Made by a program: the position numbers and the translations under genes. Of a stretch of 40,829 nucleotides of DNA, positions 9,753 to 21,412 are shown piece by piece. The notes below the pieces were generated by a model. It saw nothing but the letters and a program-made list of their open reading frames with translations, did not search any database and had not been told where the DNA came from. Positions within the stretch are counted from its first letter, which is position 1. Every line of letters begins with the position of its first letter. Origin of the DNA: Hypsibius dujardini (lineage: Eukaryota; Tardigrada; Eutardigrada; Parachela; Hypsibiidae); NCBI GenBank assembly GCA_001579985.1, contig LRSR01002836.1, positions 1 through 40,829 on the forward strand, written 5' to 3'.

Positions 9753-12355
9753 TCATGCCTTTTGTGGGGTCGTCGTGGACGTGGTGGTCGTGGTCGGCGC
9801 CGTGCAGAGCGGACACTGCTGGAGACCGTCGCTGCTGCAGGTGGAGCAGCGCAACGCGTAAAACTGGTCCGTGAAGGCGTTGCGGTGGGTGCTCTTCTTG
9901 CTGCCGGAGCACACCAGGCAAGGGATGACGGTGAAGCCGCCGCACTGCTGGCATGGCGGTACCACGCCGGCTCGCTGGAAAATAAATGAATAATTTATTC
10001 TGTAAGATCTCACCAGCAAAAAGTGCCTTGCCTTGACCCTTTAAATTAAAAAAGGAAACAAAATAAAAAGGCATTTGTTTGAAAAGGATGACGGGAGACG
10101 CCCGTGATCGTTCGGTGTTTATATCACTGTACTGCCACGATTATAACGGTCAGTTAAGCCCCGCCTCCGTCACACGCGCCTGAGTCATGAGTTGGCACTC
10201 AGCCAACACACACAGACCGAGTGCGCTGCTCGGGTGTAAAAACCGACTGTTATAATCGTGGCGGTACAGTATGCCGTGCTAGTAAGGATGAATAGAGGAA
10301 TAGTGCAGTGACAGAATTTAATCTAACGTAGGGTCCCGGAAATGGGCAAAAGGGGCGGGACAGGGGTGATAATTGAACAATCAACCAATCAACTATGCTT
10401 CCATTGCGTCGGACCTCCGCTGGTTGATTGATTGATTGTTTAAGTATTACCCCTGCCCCGTCCCTTTTCCCCAATCAACCAATCAACTGCGCTCCCATTG
10501 CTTTGGACCTCTGCTGGTTGATTGGTTGATTGTTCAAGTATTACCCTTGCCCCGCCCCTTTTGCTCATATCCGAGAAGCTTCATCAGATTAAATTCTGTC
10601 GCTGACTGTAGTACAGTGACAGGAGATGAGTTACCTTGTAGGGCTTCAGCATTGTCCTCAATTGTCCACTCTCGTTGAGGTTGAGAATGGTCTCAAAATC
10701 CTGCAAGACAAGGGTCCGCGGGTGACAGAATGAAAATCAATTGTGAATCGAGGCCGTGCACACTTTAAAATCGGACATGTTGTTTTTTTGACTGCCGGCC
10801 AGACCTCAGAGGCATGGGGATGCGATGCGGCTAGACACTCAGCCGGATCAAGACGACATTGAATCGCTACTGTCAACCTGTCAGTTTGAAGGAGCGCTCA
10901 TTTGTAGACAACTGCAGCGAAGCTGTTTTTTTTCCGGCGAAACCAATTACATAGACAAACAGGCAGCTCGATAAGTTATTCTGTTTTTAAGCAAATTATG
11001 CGAAAGGACATTTATTCTGTATTAAGTAAATTATGCGATTCAGATAAAAATATTTTTCTTCATTCCAAATAAATTGTATGAGGAGAAGTGTGTATTTCGG
11101 CTCACCCTCCACTTGGTCAATAAATCGGCTCACTCATGGGTTTCTCTGTGATGGCAGGGCTTCGTTGTTTGATTTTTAGAAGTGCTATAGTATATTAGGA
11201 CATAGTACAACAAATCAAGTAATCAAGCACCTGCCATCAAAGAGAAATCCATGAGTGAGCCGATTTTATCAACCACGTGGAGGGTCAGCCGAAATACAGA
11301 TTTCTCCTTATACTGGAAGACATGATCAATTCAGACATATTTAAATTATTATTAAGACGGCAAAATGTGTATACTGTTTTGAAGAACTGTTTGACGGGCC
11401 TGTTTCAGACAGTTTCCAATAGTACGCTACTTGTACTGAAACAGAGACATGTCGCAATTAATCGAAAATCCTGAAGTCAGTTCAACGTTCCAGTAAACCA
11501 TATTACGTAATTGTTATTATTAGGAATCTTCAATTACGACTGCTTTTATGGCACAGACACAGACACAGACACAGACACAGACACAGACACAGACACAGAC
11601 ACAGACACAGACACAGACACAGACACAGATACAGAGTGTGGCAGTTTTTAGGCATGGTTTTTTCCCGTGATTGACAGACGGTCAGTGATTAGGAAAATCG
11701 GTTGGTAATCTCATTAATCCACCGTTCGTACTCACACCAACGTAATGTCCTTCGACGAATAAGTGCGGCACTCGGTCGGCGTTTTCCGCTCCGATCCGCT
11801 CCTTGAGCTCCGCCTGGTAATCTCGATTAACGTACAAGTCGCAGTCGGAAAATTTGATCATTAGGTTCTGCAGAACTTTCCGCACTTCCAGACACCGGAA
11901 GAAGGGTCCCCGGCAAATGGCCAGGGAAGTCGTGTAGAGCGTCACTCTCCCCCGTTCGAGGAGTTGATAATTCTGGAAACAGAGTAATAAAAACACATGT
12001 TACACCTTGTCTTGCGCGCAGCAGCACATGTTGTAGGAAGGAAGGAATCGACGTAAACACTTGGTAGGCCATCATGTCCATCTGTATGTCGCGCATGGTT
12101 AAGACGAACTGCTAATCAGAGTCACCTACTAATCTCGACTAAGTCTTCGCTTGCAATACAGGTAACTGAAACACGCAGACAATCCATTGCAGTGGAGTCC
12201 TAGTCACAAACGCGAGTGGATCTCTAAATCAACCCGCAGGCAGGCAGTAAGGCAGGCCGGCCGGCAGGTAGGTAGATAGGCAGACAGCCAAGAATATAGA
12301 TAAGCAGACAGGTAGACAGATGGATGGACAGAGAGACAAAGAGACAGAGAGATAA

Positions 12356-12400
<45 letters not shown>

Positions 12401-13015
12401 GAGACAGAGAGAAAGAGAAACAGACAGACAGACAGACAGACAGACACAGGAACCGCTCCGGACAGTGACAGCGAGAAAAGCACGTCAAAATTATTCGGAC
12501 TTTAAATCGTTGTTATGAAACTTGGATTACATTTAAGCATATATGTTGCTCAATACCTTGGTATGGGCGTTTCCAGTGTCTTTGAAGGTCGCAATGGCTG
12601 CCCTCACCCGTCCGCGCACGCCACGGGTCGATCCTTTTCGACTGACGATCGATGCGTTCGTCCGGCAATGCTCCAAAATATCCAAACGGTGCAACGGTGT
12701 AGGTTCGTCGTCATTCTCATCCTCACCAGGCTGTAGCAGTTCCTCACAGTGAAACCGCATGAGATGGTCGTACTCGTAGGCGTTGCCTAAGTTGCTTCGC
12801 ATGTCGTCTAAGCTGATTTCCGAACGAACTTCACTGAAGCTAAGGGAATCACTGGCAGTCTCATCAAAGTCCCCGCAGGAGCCGCCACCACCACCGGCAT
12901 GCCCTCCGGCGGAGGAGTCAGTCTCCCTGTCCGAGTCGGTCGTGCTCTCCGCGATGGAGGAATTCAGTTTCCGGAGCGGTGCGTGGGCGTCCGTAAATTT
13001 CCGAGGCTTCCACAT
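9753..13015 (-). CDS. GRXCR1: Glutaredoxin domain-containing cysteine-rich protein (GRXCR1/2-like)
   Basis: Four minus-strand exons: 13015-12557, 11972-11736, 10700-10635, 9974-9753. All junctions are phase 0, giving 327 residues (human GRXCR1 is about 290). GRXCR proteins act at actin-rich protrusions such as hair-cell stereocilia. Residues 1-153 are a Ser/acidic-rich N-terminal region (with a GGGGG run) ending in RKGSTRGVRGRVRAAIATF. Residues 154-250 are the glutaredoxin-like fold (RVTLYTTSLAICRGPFFRC, then DRVPHLFVEGHYVG and LNESGQLRTMLKPYK). The canonical CPxC active site is absent, as is usual for this family, although CRGPFFRC keeps the second-position Cys. Residues 255-327 carry four CxxC pairs (CQQC, CLVC, CSTC, CPLC), a likely zinc-binding tail, then a Thr-rich C-terminus. 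Intron 3 (9975-10634) is largely made of MITEs E and D, and intron 2 holds MITE A copy 2. Whether it is closer to GRXCR1 or GRXCR2 was not resolved. Confidence 0.9.
10126..10270. mobile_element. MITE family E
   Basis: The left end ACTGTACTGCCACGATTATA... and the right end ...TTATAATCGTGGCGGTACAGT are inverted repeats of about 30 bp with few mismatches. Just inside the left repeat is CAGTTAAGCCCCGCCTCC (10151-10168), almost identical to a motif in family F. It lies in intron 3 of the GRXCR-like gene. Confidence 0.88.
10301..10610. mobile_element. MITE family D, copy 1 (internally duplicated)
   Basis: The ends pair as GACAGAATTTAATCTA / TAGATTAAATTCTGTC (the right-hand copy reads CAGATTAAATTCTGTC), flanked by GTGCAGT and ACTGTAG. 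The interior holds two hairpin units of CAATCAACCAATCAACT ... GGTTGATTGATTG, each bounded by GGGGCGGGAC / CCCCGCCCC-type boxes. Copy 2 (31464-31674) has one unit. In intron 3 of the GRXCR-like gene. Confidence 0.88.
11077..11312. mobile_element. MITE family A, copy 2
   Basis: Same architecture as 6778-6982: TATGAGGAGAAGTGTGTATT, GGCTCACCCTCCACTTGG and ATAAATCGGCTCACTCATGG on the left, and their inverse on the right ending TTTCTCCTTATA. Borders carry TA. In intron 2 of the GRXCR-like gene. Confidence 0.88.
11551..11632. repeat. (CAGACA)n hexanucleotide array
   Basis: About 13 near-perfect ACAGAC units, complementary to the hexamer at the window start. In intron 2 of the GRXCR-like gene. Confidence 0.93.
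12236..12447. repeat. CAGA/CAGG microsatellite in GRXCR-like intron 1
   Basis: GGCA units pass into CAGA units with interruptions on the + strand, i.e. TCTG on the transcribed sense strand. Confidence 0.9.
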
Positions 13016-13156
13016 CGCGATTGGCAGTAACGGGGAGCTGGATGTGTTAGGTCAGAGAGTCTGGAATCTGAAAGGTCGAAGTGAAACCCAGTTAACCCAG
13101 TTAACACTTTCAAACAATTTGTATTTCAGTTTAAAAATTAAGCAACTCACTCACAA

Positions 13157-13254
13157 AGAAACAGATACAGACACAGACACAACACAGACACAGACACAGA
13201 CACAGACACAGACACAGACACAGACACAGACACAGACACAGACACAGACACAGA
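13157..13254. repeat. (CAGACA)n hexanucleotide array
   Basis: Tandem CAGACA units with one irregularity near the start (ACACAACACAGAC). They lie about 140 bases upstream of the GRXCR-like start codon. Confidence 0.93.
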
Positions 13255-14479
13255 CGACCCCGGACATATTGAGCACCGTTCCTTAAAATATAGATCCCAC
13301 GCATTCGGCATCTTGACCTTACCGAAATAATATGCAATCCAAATACCGTATTCCTTTTCAGCAGTGATTTATATTGCCGATTCCCGGCAAAAATGACTTA
13401 AATTATCAGACTAAACAACAGTAGTTGCCGACCATGAAATTCGAAAATCCGTGTTCAGATAGATCTGAACAAATAGTTGGGAATAGTCCTCGTGCACAGA
13501 AAGGCGCGTAAATCTACCGATAAGATAGGCTGCGCAGACCGGTCAATTCATACATTCATCCTTCAAAACAAACTGATAAAAGGGACATCGTAAAACCGAA
13601 CGACGGATTGATACAGTATGGAGGGTCCTTATATACTTTATCCGTCGGAGTTATTGATGCGAACCTCTTCAAATAAAGCGCCGGTTGTCATAAAACCGAT
13701 CAAATTTTCCGAATCACGGGGTTGTGAGACAGACAAAGAGAGTAAAAGGAAGACCCCCGGCACGTGCCGATGTGGCCGAGTCCGCGCTCGCACGGCTACC
13801 TCCGTCCAGCCAACAACTTATGGGCAAATATAATACACAAATACACAGACGGAGGGTATGCCACACAGTCTGTCAGGGGGGGGGCAACAAAATGGCCAAA
13901 AAGTCCGCTTTTGTTTTCAGCACCGGCCAAGCAAGCTAGAGACTGCAATGTGCGATTGAGAAACTGACTACACGGGCAAAGAAAGTCAAATTGAAGACGT
14001 GCCTCCTCATCAAGACTTGTCCGACGTGGTCTTACGTTGGACCGCCGGTGCGTTATATAGAACAAGGCTCCACCTGAACGCTTCCGTGGCCTGCAAACAA
14101 GCGCGCGATGATGATTGAGGAGAGGAATTATGTGTTCTCTCTTGCGTTGTTGTTGTTATTATTTCACAGCGCAGACAGAAAGACAGACAGAGAGACAGAC
14201 AGATAGAGAGACAGACAGGGGAGGAGGACAGCGCGGCTTTTACTTTGTTTGCTATTGGATTGCAAATTAAGGCAAAGACACTGCCGTGGCGGCGCTAGTA
14301 AGGCGAGCGAGGAGGAGTACGACTGTGGAAAAAAAAACGGAGACGTGAGCAACTGTCGGTGTGGCTAACAAGGAGGGCGCGACGTGTGCTGGCCTAACGT
14401 GCTAATGTGATGTGCTCGTAGAGATACAGCCATGGATGCAGATCAGTCCCATGCTCGGACGCAGACAGAAAAACCGACA

Positions 14480-14745
14480 CGAAACACACACATCCCACGG
14501 ACACAGACACAGGCAGAGGTACCACAAAGACAAAGACAGGCATGGATACAGACAACTAGAGAGATAATCATTCAGACCCGGACACGAAGGCATAGTCACA
14601 GACACAGACACAGACACAAACGTAGGCACAGGCACAGACACAGACAAAGACACGGACACAGACACAGACACAAACGCAGGCACCGACATAGACATAGACA
14701 TAGTCACGGATTGCAGAGGCAGAGGCAGACACAGATACAAACCAT
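14480..14745. repeat. Degenerate CAGACA hexamer region
   Basis: Irregular CACAGACACAGACA-like units with substitutions (AAACGTAGG, CATAGA, CACGGA). It encodes Arg/His-rich or Val/Ser-rich nonsense in all frames. Confidence 0.85.
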
Positions 14746-15487
14746 ACAGGCATTGAAATAGCAAATAGGCAAACTTGAAGAAACAAATTCGGAGATGACG
14801 ACGTATTATTTCTGACAGATTCAGGCATCTCAACGTTTTTAAAACGGAAGCTTAACGACCTGCGCAAAAAAGACTGTACGGTAACCCGGATCGGCATTGG
14901 CTTCCGTCGTTCTTGCTGTGCGATGTTCTCTTTTCCTTCCTGCATCAGCAGCAGAAAGAACAATTTGGGGAAAAACCAATTGTCAGTTTTGGCGCATCTC
15001 TCTAGCCATTTTTTTTGTCGTCTGTTCAAACAGTGGTGTAACGACAATTAAAACGGCCTCACAGACTGTCTCTGTGTCTGCCTGTCTGCCACTGAGTGTC
15101 TGTCTCTTCAATTACCGTAATTAAACTCCCAATTAGGCATCACCAATCACTTCCGCAGTCATGCAGGCAAATGTTCACACCCGTCCAAATGGGGCCAGAG
15201 CCAAAGGAAAGAGATGAGGGAGAGAAAAAGTAAAACTGTCAATAGTAACGGTCTCGTTAAAGACAAAAAAAAAACGGCGATACGCTAAAAAATCAGCAAA
15301 AAAAACCGCCCTGACAAAAATGACGCGAAGAGAATATAAGCCAGAAAGTATTAGCAAAAACGATTAACCAAAGAATCTTTGCACAGACCACCGGTCAGCC
15401 CAAAGGCGATGGCAAAGCAGCAAGCTAATGAAGCAGGTAACAGAAAAAGAGAAGGTGCATCAACGAGTAATTAGCGCAAAATTCACA

Positions 15488-18135
15488 TCAGTTTTTCCTC
15501 TTGTCCTTATTATTTTCCAGTTCTATCCTCTTCTCCGCAGCCAGGCGCTTTTCCTCCGCTTCCTTGGTTTTCTGCAGACCGCGCGTTCGGGTCTCGTCGA
15601 TAAACTTGTAATCAGAGGTGCAGCTGCCGGTGGAACTGCCGCTGATGCTCTGGCCGCGTTGACTGAACTGCGACTTCAAGGAGGACCGCGCCGTCAGTGG
15701 CTCCACCGAGTTGCGCTGCGACATCGGGGGCGCTTTCTGCGACGGCAGAGTCTTGCTGTTGCTGCTGTCTGTTGTCCCGCCCCCACCGGGACAGCAGATT
15801 TGCACGTCGGTGTACTGGACGTCAGCGGACTTGCCGTACTTCGGTTGGCGGGGTAATGTCCGGGTTCCAGCGGCGTCCTGAAATACAGAACAGTCGTAGT
15901 TAACAGTCGGACAGACAAAAAATACAAACAGAGAATCAGGCAACTGCAAGGATGTGTAGACTGAAGAATAAAGGAATCGCCAGGAACATAGACAGGGACA
16001 TGAAGACAATGAATCAAGCAAACGCCTCAATACTGTAGACAGCACGCAGAGCGGGGAGGAGATAGGGACATAGACAAAAAGAGACAAAAAAGCAAGCATT
16101 TGAATGATTCTGTATTCAGTATTCAAACACCAGTCACACAGGCACGCAGAGAGATTGACAGAGCGGTAGATTGGCAGGCAGACAGACCTAGACAGGCAAA
16201 GGAACACAGAGTAGAACCTCGGCAAGGAGGAGAAACAGACAGACAGACAGACAAACAGGCAGACAGGCAGACAGACAAACAGGCAGACAAACAGGTAGAG
16301 AGACAGGCAGGCAGACAGACAGGCAGACAGACAGGCAGGCAGGCAGACAGACAGACAGGCAGGCAGGCAGACAGACAGGCAGGCAGACAAACAGGCAGAC
16401 AGACAGACAGACAGGCAAAGGAGCCGAGGGTAGAGCCTTTGCCAGGCCTAACAGGCAATCGTAAACAAAAGGACCTGCAAGTAAAAAAGGATTCCCAAAG
16501 AGACCGGCACGGACAAATTGGCATCTAGCCAACATTTATTATGGAGCAGTAGAAAGTAAAAAGTAGAGGTCGCTGGTCACGAAAACTCACTCGTAAACGA
16601 AAGTCCGACTTTCCCAATGGAGCCGCGAGATCTTCCTGAGAGGTGCTCCTGCGGACCTTCTGCATCGGCGTGGTGGTTGTCAGGGAGTGTTGCCTCGGAT
16701 ACGCAAACGCCGAGGAACCCGGCGGAATAACCATCGAGGCGGAACCGGGCGTCGCGGCGCTTCCTGTTGACGTGGGCGGCGACACCACCCCACGCGATCG
16801 CGGACTTCGATCCGCGCCTAGAGAAAACCAACACAAGCTGATAAAATCCATTTTGAGTACTTCACTTTTCAAGTTTCCGATGGGAAAAAACTATCCAAAT
16901 TCAACTATGTATCCAGCAATCCAGCAGGTCGAACTTCAATCCAAAAAGGGTTTCCTGCGACTTTTTTAATATCTTAAGAAGAAGCGAGACGATCATTTTC
17001 TGGTAGACATTTCGAAGTAATTAACACTGCACCATAAAATAAACTGTTGATCGACAAAAAACATGGGGATATATCTCCAACGTACTGATGGAGTCTTCAC
17101 TGTGCCCATGGTTCGGCCCATGGCTCGGCCCATGGTTCGGCCCATGGTTCGGCTTGGCGTTCCGATCAATGGACGGCGGCGGCGGCGCGTTGCCCAGCCG
17201 CGGTGACAGGGAACTACTTGACGGCCGCGGACTGGACAGCTTCCCTCCGATCGTTTCCATCCGTGGCGAGGTGAGAGAATCCCTTCCCTCGAGTTGACTC
17301 CGCGGAGCCGGCCGGTCATACAAACCCGACTCCGGTTCGGGAATCTGCGCCCGCGTAACAGCCGGACTACTATTGGCAGTCCTCGGCTTTGGCACTTGGT
17401 CATAGACACCGCCGCCGCTGTCGGGGAAGTGAATCTCCACGTCGTTCGGCAGCGACTGTTTCCGCGCGTGCATCCTCGGCACCGTCGACTAGGTATGGAA
17501 GAAAACAACTAGAATTAGTCACTTACTAATTTTCGAGTTAACTACGAATCCATCCTTACCGTGGAAGTCGAGGTGAGCGTGGATCGCTGTCCCACATTCC
17601 GGAACAACGGTGGGAGACGGTCGTATGTCTCCGAGTTGGGAGTCGTCGGAACGGGTTCGATCGGTCCACCGCCGTTCAAGGAGTTATCCTCATTCAAATG
17701 ACGAGGGAAATCACCACGTACAGGTGGGGTGTCATAGGTGGTGGATTCTGGGTTTCCAGATTGGCCGTTGACGTTATCAGACCACTTCATTTTCGGATGG
17801 GACGTACCGGTTTCGGAGACGATGCAATAGGGCGGTATCTTGTAGAGATCATCGGGTGGCGGAGGTGCCGGCTCTAAGGGGATATCAGGCTCGCGATCGG
17901 ACAGTCCCGTCGAGGCTCTACCGTTGTCCAACTGTAAAGTTATAAATGCTAATTTAAGTACGGTAAAGCACCCGAATTTCATGGTTCCGTTGCCTGTCTC
18001 CATGTCTACCTGTGTTGTGTGTTCGTTTATCTGTCTGTCTGTCTGCCTCTGTTGTGTGTCCGTTTGCCTGTCTGTCTGTCTATCTGTGATGTGTGTTCGT
18101 TTTTCTGTTCGTTTGTCTGTCTGTCTGTCTGTCGC

Positions 18136-18170
<35 letters not shown>

Positions 18171-19983
18171 GTTGTGTGTCCATTTGCCTGTTTGAACGGT
18201 TGATCTTTAAACGAAAATTGTGCGTAAAAGACATTCCTGCTTTATCAGTTGATTGATTGATTGATTTGTAAACGAAAGTGCTGCGTAAAAGAAATGCCTG
18301 CTTTTGATTTGCAAACGAAAATTGTGGTAAAGGAAATTTCGGCTTAGCGAGTTGATGATTTGATCTCTGTCTGTCTTTCTGTCTCTCTGTGTCTACCTAT
18401 CTATCCGCTCGTCAAGCGACGACTTACACTTGTCTGAGATGAGGGCCGCGAGCCTACGGCCTTTGAAACACACTGCGCAAGAAAGATGTAAGGACTGTCC
18501 CCTTTTCGTTGGGGCCGTGGGTCATTCGGTGCAAAATTGGAGGGGGTGAGAACAAGGGGAGACGGGCGAAATTGCCGGTTGCTGTCGTGTTGCAGGGTGC
18601 TCGTGTTGGAGGTCGGGGGAGTGCGTCCCATAGCTCCGCGATTCTGGGACGTCGAAACGGATGAGATTGAGCTGCGTGGGGACGCACGAAAATCGTTCAT
18701 CGAAATGCTGGGGCGCTGCGACGGCTGGTCGTTTAATACTTCGCCATCTGAAATTTAATGAGGTTGGGCACTGATTAGATTGTTGGATAACACATAAACA
18801 AGTCGACGATTTAACAGGCTGATAGACCTACTGGCAACCCAAGAGACAAGGCAAATTAATAAACCTACAAGCGGACGAATGAACGGACAGGCAAATGAAT
18901 GGAGAGACGGTCGAACAGCCAGACGAAGAAACAAACAACCAGATAGACCTATACAGACAAACATACAGAATGACAGAATGACAATCAGAGACGAACAAAC
19001 GGGCAGACAAGACAGACACACAAACAGAAGGACAGTAAGGCAATTAGACAGACCGTCAAACAGAACGACAGTCAGACAATCAGGGAAACACACAGACAGA
19101 CAGACAATCGAACAGACAGACACAGGGACAACACACATAGACAGACAGACAGACTGACTCGTCAAACAGAACGACAGCCAGACAGACAATCGAACAGATA
19201 GACACATAGACAACACAGACAGACTGACTGACAGACAGAGCGATGTCAAAAAACAACGATCCACGAGTGAATACACCAACCATTCTCTTCATCGTCGTCA
19301 TCATCATTCTCCTTAGAAAGGCCACAGACCCGACATAGAACGCTGATCCACCCAGTCATGTCAGTTTCGGAAGAGGCAACCAGGTAATACTGCTGTTTGG
19401 TCGTTTTCACGGTGAAGACATGTTTGTAATTGTCTTTGATCACCATTGGTTTCAGCGCTACCACCTGCACCGTGTACCAAAGGAAGATGAACAGTTGACT
19501 TACTTATTACTCACCGAAAGCAGTTAGTAAAAAATTCCCACGTAGAAAACACGCCAATAACTTACATATGTGCAATGGGTTAGATCGATCTGGCAGGACG
19601 GCTTCTTTTTCTTATCCTCGGCATACTCCAAGACGTACCGGTCCGGAGAGCCCGTTGCCGTTCGCAGCGTGAACCACCGCCCTCTCCATCCCTGTAGTAG
19701 ATTATAATTTAATTGTGAAAACTGCACTAAAAAGACATATTAGTTACAGTAGCGATCGCATTTTCACTCTAACCCTTTGATGTACGAAATTATGGCATGT
19801 TTTGTCGAACCATGGAAGGAAATGACGCGATAGAAAATCATCGTCCGGAAACTGCCTTTCGCGTTACGATCGGTCCAAAGAGCGAAAGACCCTGTGTTTT
19901 GTTCTCGTCTAACGCACATACAGTAGACCTCAAATACATTTGTGCGGTGATGTTAATCAAGTTTTACTGTCTGTCTTCCTCCC

Positions 19984-20029
<46 letters not shown>

Positions 20030-21412
20030 CCTGTCTGCCTGTATGCCTGCCTGTCCGTATGTGTGTCTGTATGTCTGTCCGATTGCCATGTCTGTCGATC
20101 GGTCGTAGGTCTATTTGCTTGCCTACAGTACATACTATCTACTCGCCTGTGTCCTACCAGACAGAAGCGAGTCGGGCATTGCCGCATTGTGCTTTAAGTC
20201 CATAAACCGTGCGGTGTTTTGGAGTGTAAAAATGAGCACGTCAGCGATTTTATGTTGTGGCGACTACAAGGTGTGGCTCATAGACGTCTGCTAAGCTCGC
20301 TAGACTCTCAAGTTGTCCCACCCCCGCGGAGCTGCACGCGACGAACCCAATACCCGTATGTGATGCTCGTACTAAACACACCGTAATAAAATGTCGCTGC
20401 TGGTGCTTAGACTGTGTGTGAGTGATGAGTCATGCTGTCGACTTCCGGAGCTAAATTACAGCCCCATCAACACACCCCGCATCGCGATCTTGTTTGTTTT
20501 ATCATTCCATTCTGGAAGACAACCACCATCGGCGAAAAGATTCCCAGAAGAAGTGTGTTATCTTTAGCGGAATTCTTTCAACAGCATTAATGATATGTCG
20601 GTCAAGAATTCGTCTGTTCAGCAGCCATAAAGAAAACGATCATCTTGATTGACGGAATAAAAACAGCCAGTCAATCAATCAATCAATCAATCGATCAACA
20701 AGACCGCTGTAGCTCAAACGTGCTCTCTTTCAGTGCTTATTCAAGCCAATTTATTACTACAAATTATTACTAACTGAATTAAATAAAATAATTTTTAAAA
20801 TTAATTAATTAAAAATTAAATTAAAATAAATTAAATGCATCTGCGAGCTAATTTTAGATTATTAAAGTTTTATTACCAATTATCATTGTCATTACAAAAT
20901 ACATCTGTTGGGATTAGAATCCAGCATTTGAACCGCAGGGTGACTCAGAAGCGATCAAACAGGCTAGGGTGGTGTAGGGTAGGCCGCAAACATTTCCCAC
21001 CGCCCCGCAGCTTAAGCCGCAAGAGACAAAGCAACATGCGTCGTTACATTCGCATGCCGCACAGTGATAATGGTAGCGCACTCGAAAACGGAAACGCTAC
21101 GAGCGGTTCAATAACTAAGCTCCTAAATAACCCCTCAAATTCCCTCAAAATAAAATCAAACAACCCTAAAAAAGCATATTTAAAAACGAAAACAAAACTG
21201 ATAATATCAATCAATCGATCAATCGATGCATCGAAAGCACATTTTCACGCCAGAAGAGTGCAAATGCATGCAATCAGCCAATCAATCTACGACGAGCAAT
21301 ACGTAAAGTGTGCGTCGTAGCAGACGATTTTCCTTCACCAATGAATTCTTACCGATTTCTTTTCGAGGTACCGATTCTTCATCAGGAAACCCTCCATAAT
21401 AGGTGCCGACAT
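15488..21412 (-). CDS. GAB1: GAB/DOS-family docking adaptor (PH domain, GRB2 SH3 site, Tyr motifs)
   Basis: Eight minus-strand exons join in phase to 693 residues (GAB1 is about the same length): 21412-21353, 19691-19566, 19464-19281, 18747-18428, 17931-17560, 17488-17086, 16817-16591, 15877-15488. GAB/DOS proteins sit at the membrane under receptor tyrosine kinases and recruit GRB2, SHP2 and CRK. The PH domain is residues 5-118 (MEGFLMKNRYLEKKSGWRG, WFTLRTATGSPDRYVLEY, YYLVASSETDMTGWISVL). The first exon is only 20 codons and lies 1.7 kb upstream of exon 2. PSIDRNAKP at 459-467 fits the GRB2 C-terminal SH3 motif PxxxRxxKP. Tyrosines include Y260 (YKIP), Y296 (YDTP) and Y411 (YDRP), CRK-type YxxP; Y383 (YDQV) and Y586 (VQYTDVQI); and Y654 in DYKFIDETRTRGLQKTKE, matching the C-terminal SHP2-binding region. 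I found no YxxM PI3K p85 motif. The tail is Lys/Glu-rich and helical. Which GAB paralogue it matches is unresolved. Confidence 0.88.
16150..16420. repeat. CAGA/CAGG microsatellite in GAB-like intron 7
   Basis: Interrupted CAGA and CAGG tetramers (+ strand), reading TCTG/CCTG in the transcript. Sparser CAGA units also occur at 15900-16060. Confidence 0.9.
18015..18180. repeat. TCTG microsatellite in GAB-like intron 4
   Basis: Interrupted TCTG tetramers on the + strand, i.e. CAGA in the transcript. Orientation is opposite to the arrays in neighbouring introns of the same gene. Confidence 0.9.
18850..19230. repeat. Degenerate CAGA field in GAB-like intron 3
   Basis: Imperfect CAGACAGA and CAAACAGA units, diverged relative to the clean arrays elsewhere. 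It fills most of the 0.53 kb intron. Confidence 0.85.
19692..21352 (-). other. Intron 1 of the GAB-like gene
   Basis: A 1.66 kb intron between the 20-codon first exon and the rest of the PH domain. It holds a TCTG array (about 19970-20090), a CAATCAAT run at about 20670-20700 and an A+T-rich stretch (20740-20890). I see no second gene. The open frame at 20835-21320 has no recognisable features. Confidence 0.7.

Larger units (their letters stand above)
13016..15487. other. Gap between GRXCR-like start and GAB-like stop
   Basis: No gene is recognised. It should hold the promoter of the GRXCR-like gene (just above 13015) and the 3' UTR of the GAB-like gene (just below 15488). It contains a CAGACA hexamer array at 13157-13254, degenerate hexamers at 14480-14745 and short CAGA runs at 14170-14218. 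Open frames here are low-complexity or short without family features. Confidence 0.45.

Noticed and set aside
16123-16535. Cys/Leu/Ser/Val-rich frames such as [12 protein letters not shown], here and at many other places
   Set aside because: They are translations of TCTG/CAGA tetranucleotide arrays lying in introns of well-supported genes; no start context, no domain, and they appear on both strands.
20200-20420. Weak inverted similarity around GCGGTGTTTTGG and its inverse near AAACACACCG
   Set aside because: Too many mismatches and no clear TA borders; not reported as a MITE.
20835-21320. Plus-strand frame of 161 codons in GAB-like intron 1
   Set aside because: Lys/Asn/Ser-rich, with CAATCAAT-derived segments and no family features. 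It lies within a well-supported intron on the other strand.
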